Source of the DNA: Planctomycetota bacterium
GTDB taxonomy: Bacteria > Planctomycetota > Brocadiia > Brocadiales > Brocadiaceae
Assembly: GCA_023261465.1 (NCBI GenBank)
Contig: JAHFOW010000284.1
Coordinates: forward strand, 1-5,954
Length of the DNA: 5,954 bases
Reading direction: 5' to 3'
Positions 1-5,800 of the stretch are shown piece by piece. The position numbers were made by a program, and so were the translations under genes. Numbering within the stretch: the stretch's first letter is position 1; every line of letters begins with the position of its first letter. The notes under the pieces are model-generated. The model saw only the letters and a list, made by a program, of their open reading frames with translations, did no database searches and was not told the origin of the DNA.

Positions 1-2
1 AA

Positions 3-31
3 AATATACCATAAATATTTAACAGTGTCTG
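3..31 (-). promoter_or_regulatory. Candidate leftward sigma70-type promoter with extended -10
   Basis: On the minus strand, the -10 hexamer TATATT (positions 8 to 3) is preceded by TGG, an extended -10. A 17-nt spacer (25 to 9) separates it from the weak -35 CAGACA (31 to 26, 4 of 6 consensus bases). The predicted start lies just left of the window, so the gene it would serve is not visible. The poor -35 overlaps the edge of the palindromic operator, which is the geometry of an activator-dependent promoter. The call rests on motif matching only. Confidence 0.4.
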
Positions 32-45
32 TGACGTACGTCACA
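30..45. promoter_or_regulatory. CRP/FNR-family operator, perfect 16-bp palindrome
   Basis: The sequence TGTGACGTACGTCACA is a perfect 16-bp palindrome and contains the exact TGTGA-N6-TCACA core bound by CRP-type regulators (established for E. coli CRP and relatives). Its centre (37.5) lies at -41.5 relative to the start predicted for the leftward promoter, the classical class II activation position. It is about 450 bp from the rightward lipid genes, so it more likely controls the divergent gene off the left edge. Which regulator binds, and its ligand, cannot be told from the site. Confidence 0.6.
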
Positions 46-183
46 CTTTTGCAAATAAGTTGTAAGTAACAATGGAAAATGGTGATACGTATTGAACAAT
101 CCTGGTTTTTGCCTAATAGAGGCTTGCGTACCTGGTGGTAGAACATTATATAACCTGACAAGGACAAATAAAAATCGTAACAA

Positions 184-256
184 GTAGTGGCGAAGCATTT
201 GCCAGTTTGGGTATGAACGCATTTATGCCAATTTATCGCAAATGCTTCGCCCCTAC
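184..256. repeat. 73-nt hairpin-forming intergenic repeat (REP/MITE-like)
   Basis: The 19-nt arms 184-202 and 238-256 are reverse complements with a single mismatch (T188 opposite C252), including a perfect 14-bp core GGCGAAGCATTTGC / GCAAATGCTTCGCC. The 35-nt centre holds a second imperfect palindrome at 210-229 whose six mismatched positions are all transitions, so they could form G-U pairs in RNA. The nested symmetry and the GC-rich arms inside AT-rich DNA suggest a dispersed palindromic repeat or a small non-autonomous element. No T-run follows either arm, so it is a poor intrinsic terminator. It encodes no protein that I can support. Confidence 0.65.
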
Positions 257-270
257 ACTATATTATTGGA

Positions 271-294
271 GTTTTCAAAAAACTAAATTGTTAC
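271..294 (+). repeat. AT-rich direct repeat, copy 1
   Basis: This copy has a short T4-C-A6 stem element (GTTTT, loop CAA, AAAAC at 271-283) followed by TAAATTGTTAC (284-294). It matches the copy at 408-431 over about 23 positions with one substitution and one inserted C. It lies just upstream of the predicted -35 box at 311. Its role is unknown; it may be a regulator site or a relic of local duplication. Confidence 0.5.
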
Positions 295-310
295 TAAAAA
301 TCAAATTACC

Positions 311-338
311 TTGAATACCATAAAATTACTGGTACAAT
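311..338 (+). promoter_or_regulatory. Candidate promoter for the lipid gene cluster
   Basis: The -35 TTGAAT (311-316) and the -10 TACAAT (333-338, 5 of 6 consensus bases) are separated by 16 nt, and TGG directly precedes the -10 (extended -10). The predicted start is near 345, which gives an untranslated leader of about 143 nt before the first gene at 488. It is the best rightward sigma70-like match I see in this region. A weaker alternative, TTACAA (428-433) with TATTCT (450-455), lies nearer the gene. Confidence 0.45.
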
Positions 339-404
339 CAGGCATAGTAAAAAGAAATAAAAACCCGAAAACCAGTAAAAATAACCTGAAAATATAAGAC
401 AAAT

Positions 405-436
405 ATTTTTTCCAAAAAATTAAATTGTTACAATTT
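405..436 (+). repeat. AT-rich direct repeat copy 2 with two small palindromes
   Basis: The repeat proper, matching copy 1, is 408-431. It carries two adjacent dyads: 405-420, seven-base complementary arms around CC, and 422-436, AAATTGT-T-ACAATTT with perfect seven-base arms around one base. It sits in the predicted leader of the lipid operon, about 50 nt before the first start codon. The copies are offset by 137 bp and bracket the candidate promoter, as paired operators might. The palindrome could be a homodimer binding site, but I cannot name the regulator. Confidence 0.45.
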
Positions 437-487
437 TTTATTCAATAATTATTCTTTTAGTTTACCACGTTAGTCTTCAGGAACAGC

Positions 488-1096
488 ATGGCAAGCGTCT
501 ACGATCTAAAGCCACATTTCCAAAATCTTTTAAGACCCGTTACACGATTTCTTGCACTAAAAGGCGTCACGGCAAACCAAGTAACTTTGACGGCTATGGT
601 GTTGTCGTTTGCGACAGGGGGATTGGTTTATTGGCGGGCAGAATCCCGATGGCCGTTGATTCTGATACCTATTGCACTCCTCATTCGAATGGCCTTGAAT
701 GCTATAGATGGTATGTTGGCGCGTGAGCATAATATGAAAACCCCGCTTGGAGCTATCCTTAATGAACTGGGGGATGTTTTATCTGATAGCGCCTTATACC
801 TTCCGCTTGCTTTCTTTCCAAATATTCCCTGTGTCCTGGTCGTATGTGTTGTAATACTGGCAATAATAACTGAAATGGCAGGAGTCGTAAGTATACAAAT
901 TGGCGCCAGCCGTCGCTATGACGGACCAATGGGGAAAAGTGACAGGGCTTTTGTATTCGGGCTGGTTACGTTGTTGCTTGGACTTGGATTTCGACCAGGT
1001 GTTTGGCTGAAAATTGTCTTTGGTTTGATGGTTTTTCTTTTGATCCTCACCATTTTCAATCGGTCGCGCAAGGCGCTGAAGGAGCTAAAATCATGA
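488..1096 (+). CDS. ynbA: YnbA-type CDP-alcohol phosphatidyltransferase
   Basis: This 202-residue integral inner-membrane protein belongs to the CDP-alcohol phosphatidyltransferase family, which joins the phosphatidyl group of CDP-diacylglycerol to an alcohol and releases CMP. The family motif spans residues 71-96: D74-G75, A78-R79, G88 and D96 are in place, but the first and third metal-site Asp are N71 and N92. From memory E. coli YnbA (about 201 aa) shows the same NAxDGMLAR and GAILNE pattern, and also the SDRA segment seen here at 151-154, so this looks like a subfamily trait. Hydrophobic segments lie near 33-49, 55-70, 102-112, 115-137, 155-167 and 172-190. The start has AGGAA at 479-483, four bases upstream. 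It overlaps the next gene by ATGA, implying translational coupling. The alcohol acceptor is unknown. The family call is firm; the YnbA subfamily call is good but made from recall. Confidence 0.88.
   Translation: MASVYDLKPHFQNLLRPVTRFLALKGVTANQVTLTAMVLSFATGGLVYWRAESRWPLILIPIALLIRMALNAIDGMLAREHNMKTPLGAILNELGDVLSDSALYLPLAFFPNIPCVLVVCVVILAIITEMAGVVSIQIGASRRYDGPMGKSDRAFVFGLVTLLLGLGFRPGVWLKIVFGLMVFLLILTIFNRSRKALKELKS
1079..1084 (+). promoter_or_regulatory. Shine-Dalgarno site fixing the CDP-diglyceride synthase start
   Basis: AAGGAG lies within the last codons of the preceding gene, eight bases before the ATG at 1093. This near-ideal site supports 1093 over the in-frame ATG at 1003, which would give a 90-bp overlap and an N-terminal extension unlike the family. 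Confidence 0.75.
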
Positions 1097-2037
1097 GTTA
1101 TGTTACACACCTCCATCCACATCTCCTTTACACCATGGGAGGTATTTTGGCGATCATGGCAATCGCTACTCTGGTAGTTGCCATATTAAAGCGGAGATAT
1201 CCCCGGAAAGATTTCACCGAACTGACACAGCGAGTCAATAGTTGGTGGGTCATGGCTGGTGTTTTTATATTAGCTATTGCACTCAGCAGGAAGGTTTCGG
1301 TGATTTTTTTTGCCTTTGTCAGTTTTTTGGCGCTAAAAGAATATTTTTCCATCATTGAAACCCGCCGGGCAGACCGACGTGTTCTATTCTGGGCATACCT
1401 GTCAATTCTTATCCAGTATTTTTGGATTTGGGAAGCGTGGTACGGCATGTTCATTATCTTTATTCCTGTCTTCATGTTTTTGTTCCTGCCTTTCAGGATG
1501 GTAGTAATTGGAGAAACTTCCGGATATCTCAAGGCAGCGGGAACGATTCACTGGGGATTGATGAAAACCGTGTTTTGTATGGGGCACATTGCCTATTTAT
1601 TAGTCTTGCCGGCAGACAAAAACCCTATGGGCGGTGGCGCAGCCCTGGTATTATATCTGACTTTCCTGACGCAGTTCAATGATGTATCACAATATGTCTG
1701 GGGAAAATGCTTCGGAAAACACAAGGTGGTACCCCTTGTCAGTCCCGGTAAGACGTGGGAAGGTTTGATAGGCGGTGTGATAACAACTATGTTCCTGGCG
1801 TTTTTCCTGGCGCCTTACCTTACCCCTTTAACAAGATATGAATCCACTGTGGTGGGAATTATGATAGGGCTTGGCGGTTTTATTGGTGATATCACCGTAT
1901 CTGCAATGAAGCGCGATCTCGGTCTCAAAGACAGTGGTACCCTTTTGCCCGGACACGGGGGGATTCTGGACAGGATTAACAGCCTGATGTATACTGCCCC
2001 ACTGTTCTTCCATTACGTTTATTACCTTTACTACTGA
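1093..2037 (+). CDS. ynbB: YnbB-type phosphatidate cytidylyltransferase (CDP-diglyceride synthase)
   Basis: This 314-residue multi-pass membrane enzyme of the CdsA family is expected to convert phosphatidate and CTP to CDP-diacylglycerol and pyrophosphate, the substrate of the transferase encoded just upstream. The C-terminal CDS signature runs from S270 to N296: K273-R274, K279-D280, P286, H288-G289-G290 and D293-R294. SPGKTWEG (217-224), the N196-D197 pair and G265-D266 are further family marks. The final signature residue, normally Asp, is N296 (codon AAC). The N-terminal half, with FFAFVSFLALKEY at 72-84, resembles E. coli YnbB (about 298 aa, from memory) more than housekeeping CdsA. The start is the ATGA overlap, with AAGGAG at 1079-1084. 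A separate cdsA is expected elsewhere in the genome, so this copy probably serves a special lipid. Confidence 0.9.
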   Translation: MSYVTHLHPHLLYTMGGILAIMAIATLVVAILKRRYPRKDFTELTQRVNSWWVMAGVFILAIALSRKVSVIFFAFVSFLALKEYFSIIETRRADRRVLFWAYLSILIQYFWIWEAWYGMFIIFIPVFMFLFLPFRMVVIGETSGYLKAAGTIHWGLMKTVFCMGHIAYLLVLPADKNPMGGGAALVLYLTFLTQFNDVSQYVWGKCFGKHKVVPLVSPGKTWEGLIGGVITTMFLAFFLAPYLTPLTRYESTVVGIMIGLGGFIGDITVSAMKRDLGLKDSGTLLPGHGGILDRINSLMYTAPLFFHYVYYLYY

Positions 2038-2043
2038 ATTTGT

Positions 2044-2048
2044 GGAAG
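2044..2048 (+). promoter_or_regulatory. Probable ribosome binding site for the acyltransferase
   Basis: GGAAG lies 11 bases before the ATG at 2060. The longer in-frame GTG start at 2042 has no purine-rich site ahead of it and would contain this one, so 2060 is preferred. A further in-frame ATG at 2069 would be too far from GGAAG. Confidence 0.5.
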
Positions 2049-2059
2049 TATGTTGCAAA

Positions 2060-2701
2060 ATGATTCAGATGCTACGATACTTATTCTTTTTCCTGATTGT
2101 GCGGCCGTTGGTGTTGGTCATTTTGGGTCTGAATGTGCGCCATAAAGAACATTTACCCACACACGGGCCGGCAATCATAGTCGCAAATCACAATAGTCAT
2201 TTGGATACCCTGGTTTTAATGACGATACTTCCTTTAAAGTTGTTGCCTATCATCAGACCAGTAGCAGCCAGGGATTATTTTTGTTCGAATCGATTGCTGA
2301 ACTGGTTTTCCCTCAACATTATGAAAATTATTCCTCTGGAACGCACGTTGAGTTCCTATCATGACGATCCACTGGAGAACATTTCAAAGGCTTTAACTGA
2401 AAGGCAGATTGTCATCATTTATCCGGAAGGCACTCGTGGTGAACCGGAACAGATGTCCAAATTTAAAACAGGAATTGTTCATCTCGTTAAACGCCATCCG
2501 GACATGCCCGTTTTTCCCGTTTTTATGCACGGATTAGGCAAGGCGCTCCCGAAAGGAGAAGGGATTTTAGTCCCGTTTTTTTGTGATATCTTTCTGGGTG
2601 AATCCATCTATTGGACTGGCGACCGTGAAACTTTTATGAATGAACTCAATTCCCACATGCATGCATTAGCTGAAGAAGGGCATTTCCCAACATGGCATTG
2701 A
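2060..2701 (+). CDS. PlsC-family 1-acyl-glycerol-3-phosphate acyltransferase
   Basis: This is a 213-residue member of the PlsC/lysophospholipid acyltransferase family, which transfers a fatty acyl group to the sn-2 position of lysophosphatidate or a related lysolipid. Catalytic motif I is NH-x4-D with H44 and D49. Motif III is YPEGTR at 121-126, with E123 and R126 expected to bind the phosphate. A PVFPV segment at 150-154 fits motif IV. Residues 7-25 form a hydrophobic N-terminal segment, probably a membrane anchor, and the rest is soluble or peripheral at the inner face. The protein is somewhat shorter than typical PlsC (about 240 aa). It follows the CDP-diglyceride synthase by 22 bp, so it likely feeds phosphatidate to it in the same operon. 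The exact acceptor and acyl donor (ACP or CoA) cannot be read from sequence, so no symbol is given. The start could also be GTG 2042. Confidence 0.88.
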   Translation: MIQMLRYLFFFLIVRPLVLVILGLNVRHKEHLPTHGPAIIVANHNSHLDTLVLMTILPLKLLPIIRPVAARDYFCSNRLLNWFSLNIMKIIPLERTLSSYHDDPLENISKALTERQIVIIYPEGTRGEPEQMSKFKTGIVHLVKRHPDMPVFPVFMHGLGKALPKGEGILVPFFCDIFLGESIYWTGDRETFMNELNSHMHALAEEGHFPTWH

Positions 2702-2817
2702 ACATCGTGGCAGTACTCCGGAGAATAGCTGCGTCCACATTGTTTTTTATAGTACCTGATGCTTTCTCCGTTGGATTGCGCCTGACAATATCTGATTTAT
2801 TTTGCATTAAAGTTTGA
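2692..2817 (+). CDS. Possible small ORF (41 aa) overlapping the acyltransferase end
   Basis: ATG at 2692 overlaps the preceding stop by ten bases and opens a frame of 41 codons ending in TGA at 2815-2817. A purine-rich AAGAAGGG (2673-2680) lies 11 bases ahead, which is a usable ribosome site. The peptide is hydrophobic and basic near its start (L9-R10-R11, then A13 to V21 largely apolar), and could be a single short membrane segment. I recognise no family. It may instead be a chance frame, or the decayed head of a gene that once followed the acyltransferase, since related ynb-type clusters have further genes there. It fills most of the gap before the next gene. Confidence 0.25.
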   Translation: MALNIVAVLRRIAASTLFFIVPDAFSVGLRLTISDLFCIKV

Positions 2818-2847
2818 TTAATCTACATAAGAAACGGAAATAAAACC
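2702..2847 (+). promoter_or_regulatory. Intergenic gap, possible weak promoter before the Aas fusion
   Basis: This 146-bp gap breaks the tight spacing of the first three genes and so may carry a separate start of transcription. CTGACA at 2782-2787 is a good -35 word, but the best -10 at proper distance (CATTAA, 2805-2810) is poor. GATTAATC at 2816-2823 is a small palindrome. No GC-rich stem followed by a T-run is present, so I see no intrinsic terminator and read-through from the upstream genes is likely. GGAA at 2836-2839 is the ribosome site for the next gene. Confidence 0.25.
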
Positions 2848-5800
2848 ATGTCTGATGGAAAATATAAGGATATTCTAAAATCTTTTGGTTTTCAGTGTTT
2901 TTTATGGACACAGTTTTTAGGGGCATTCAATGACAGCGCCTACAAGATAACCCTCTCATTACTGATAGTGAATATCTTTGCGGGACCTGATGGAGGGGGC
3001 GGATACCTCTCTCTGATAGGAGCGGTCTTTATCCTTCCATTTTTTCTCTTTTCCGGATATGCAGGTTATTTAGCTGACGTCTTCAATAAGCGGAGTGTAC
3101 TTATCGCAACCAAATCCCTTGAAATAGCTGCCATGTCTCTTGGATTGGTTGCTACTTTATTCGCCGGAGTCAATTTCATGCTGGTGGTACTGTTTTTAAT
3201 GGCCCTGCAGTCTGCCTTATTTGGCCCGGCAAAGTATGGGATTGTTCCTGAGATGTTTCCCGACAAGGACATTTCCCGTGTCAATGGACTCCTGGAGATG
3301 ACCACATTTCTGGCGATTATTCTGGGGACATCGATCGGCAGTGTAATGTTTTCTGCATGGAAAGACAGGTTGGCGTTCATCAATATCGTTCTGATACTGA
3401 TCGCTGTAGTTGGAACTGCTACCAGCTTTAGAATTCCAAAGGTTACTTATTCAGGCACCAAAAAGCCGTTTCGCTTAAATCCCTGGTCTGAGGTGATTAC
3501 CGGTATAAGGAGACTTTACAGCTATAAGATACTATTTTTTGCAGTTCTGGGTATGTCTTACTTCTGGTTTCTGGGGGCATTACTCCAAATGGACATCCTC
3601 CTGTTCGGCAAAGAAATTATGGGTTTGAACGATTTATCCATTGGGTTCCTGGGAACATTTATGGCTGTTGGAATTGGAATTGGCAGCCTTGTGGCAGGCC
3701 GTCTGTCCGGCGATAAGGTAGAATTGGGATTAGTGCCTTTAGGTTCAATTGGAATGGGGTTGTTCTCACTCTGGCTTTCCTTCTCCGGATCATCCTATGT
3801 TCAAACTTCTGTTGCTCTGGCACTCCTCGGATTTTCCGGGGGGTTATTCACCATACCTTTGAATGCCCTTCTCCAGCAGAAAAGTGAACACAATGAAAAA
3901 GGCCGTTTGATCGCAACCAACAACTTCTTGAATACCATAGGAATACTCCTTGCATCGGGAGCTATTTGGTTTTTACGGAAACACCTCCTCATTTCTGCTG
4001 ACAGGATTATCCTGATCTTTGGATTATTAACACTCGTGGCAACGGTTTATATCCTGAAAATATTACCGGACTTCCTGATCCGATTCAGCCTCTGGATGCT
4101 GACCCACACAATATACAAGATTCGTATCGTGGGGCAGGAGCATGTTCCATTTCGCGGGCCAGCGCTTTTGGTTTGCAATCATGTGAGTTTTGTTGATGCC
4201 CTGCTGGTAGGTTCATGCGTCCAGCGGTTTATTCGATTTATGATTTATAAACCTTATTATGAGCAGAAGTCCTTTCGTTGGCTTTTTCGGCTTATGAATG
4301 CCATTCCATACTCAGACGGCAATCGGAAGGAGATGCTTGAATCACTATCCCGTGCCCGTGAGGAACTTCGCCATGGCCATGTGGTCTGCGTCTTCGCAGA
4401 GGGCACCATAAGCCGCATCGGCAATCTCCTTCCATTCAAAAACGACTTTGAAAAAGTTGTTGAAGGATTAAATGTCCCGATTATACCTGTTCATCTCGAT
4501 GGCCTGTGGGGATCTGTCTTCAGTTTCAAAGGGGGAAAGTTCTTCCGGAAGTGGCCGGAAAAACTTCCCTACCCTGTTACGGTCTCTTTTGGACAACCTC
4601 TCCCTTCCCCGGCCACTGCCCAGGAAGTTAGGCAAGCCGTTATGGAGTTAGGCAGTAATGCAGTAGGGTATCGGCGAACTACTCGTGATTTGCTTCATCT
4701 GCGGTTTATTAAGACGGCGAAGCGCCGCTGGTCTTCTTTCTGTATGGCCGACTCAAGCGGCAAGGAGATGACCTTTGGCCAAACCCTCGTGGGTAGTTTG
4801 CTTTTGGCCCGCTTGATTCAAAAACAGTGGCCTGAGGATAAAATGGTGGGCATCTTACTCCCTTCCTCCATTGGTGGTGCATTGGCTAATATAGCCGTAC
4901 TCCTGGCAGGGAAGGTCTCTGTAAATATTAATTTTACATCAGGCAGAGAAGGCATGGCATCTGCCATTCGACAGTGCGACATCCGGTTAACCTTAACCTC
5001 CCGTATGTTTCTCTCTAAGGCGAATATTGAAAAGATGGAGGGAATGGTGTTCATCGAGGATCTGTTAAAACAGATACCCTCGTTTCAGAAACTCTTTACC
5101 CTTATATCTTCATTTCTCATTCCCTCCTGTTTCCTCAATACACTCATGAGGCGAGGCAAACAGACCCCTTATGACCTGGCCACCATCATCTTTTCCAGCG
5201 GAACAACAGGGACACCAAAAGGGGTTATGCTCTCACATCACAATATCATTTCTAACATTGAGGGGGTCATTCAGATATTCTCCCTCACGAAGGAAGATCG
5301 GATAATGGGAGTTCTTCCCTTTTTTCATTCCTTTGGCTTTACCGGTGCTTTATGGCTTCCTCTTATCTCAGGATTTGGCGCTGTTTATCACGCTAACCCT
5401 ATGGATGCCGCCACCATCGGTCAGATGGTTTCCAAATATAAGGTCACGATCCTCATCAGCACACCCACGTTTTATGGAGTCTATCTGCGGAAATGCTCAG
5501 CCCAGGAGTTTTCATCCCTCCGGTATGCTATAACGGGCGCAGAGAAGTTGCGTGAACAATTTGCCAGGGCATTTAAAGAAAAATACGGGATAGACCTCCT
5601 TGAGGGTTATGGTTGCACTGAAATGTCGCCAGTTATCTCAGTAAATGTTTTGAATGTGATAGATGGCCAGGAGTTACAGACCGGTTCAAAATTCGGGATG
5701 GGTGGCCATCCGATCCCTGGTGTGGCCGTTAAAGTGGTTGATCCGGAGACGGGTAATTCCCTCCCCTATAACCGGGAAGGACTGTTATTCGTAAAAGGTC

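Larger units (their letters stand above)
1..487. other. Non-coding upstream region with regulatory elements
   Basis: No convincing gene is seen in this stretch. A 67-codon minus-strand open frame (19-222) has no family resemblance and runs through the hairpin repeat and the operator, so I treat it as chance. The region becomes strongly AT-rich from about 260 to 470. It contains, in order, a leftward promoter with a CRP/FNR-type operator, a 73-nt hairpin repeat, and a rightward promoter flanked by two copies of an AT-rich repeat. Between 61 and 183 I see only small palindromes (ATACGTAT at 85-92) and weak promoter-like words. The arrangement suggests an intergenic space between divergent transcription units, the left one off the window. 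Confidence 0.7.

Noticed and set aside
19..222. 67-codon minus-strand open frame in the upstream region
   Set aside because: It has no recognisable family and overlaps both the palindromic operator and one arm of the hairpin repeat; composition and position suggest chance.
184..256. CRISPR repeat, tRNA or riboswitch interpretation of the hairpin
   Set aside because: There is a single unit with no spaced direct repeats, no cloverleaf or CCA-type features, and no riboswitch motif that I recognise; it lies upstream of the predicted promoter.
1003..1092. Upstream in-frame ATG for the CDP-diglyceride synthase
   Set aside because: It would overlap the preceding gene by 90 bp. The ATG at 1093 has an ideal AAGGAG site and a typical ATGA overlap, and the added residues look like out-of-frame translation of the transferase gene.
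2042..2059. GTG start for the PlsC-family gene
   Set aside because: No Shine-Dalgarno site precedes it, and the only plausible site (GGAAG, 2044-2048) lies downstream of the GTG and serves the ATG at 2060.
2700..2752. Possible intrinsic terminator ending in the T-run at 2741-2748
   Set aside because: Only a short CTCCGGAG palindrome lies upstream, with about 20 bases between it and the T-run, so no stable stem abuts the T-run.
3066..5533. Several short open frames on both strands inside the large fusion gene (for example 3066-3383 minus, 4257-4439 minus, 5333-5533 plus)
   Set aside because: They lie wholly within a well-supported 1035-codon frame with intact motifs and show no family features of their own.
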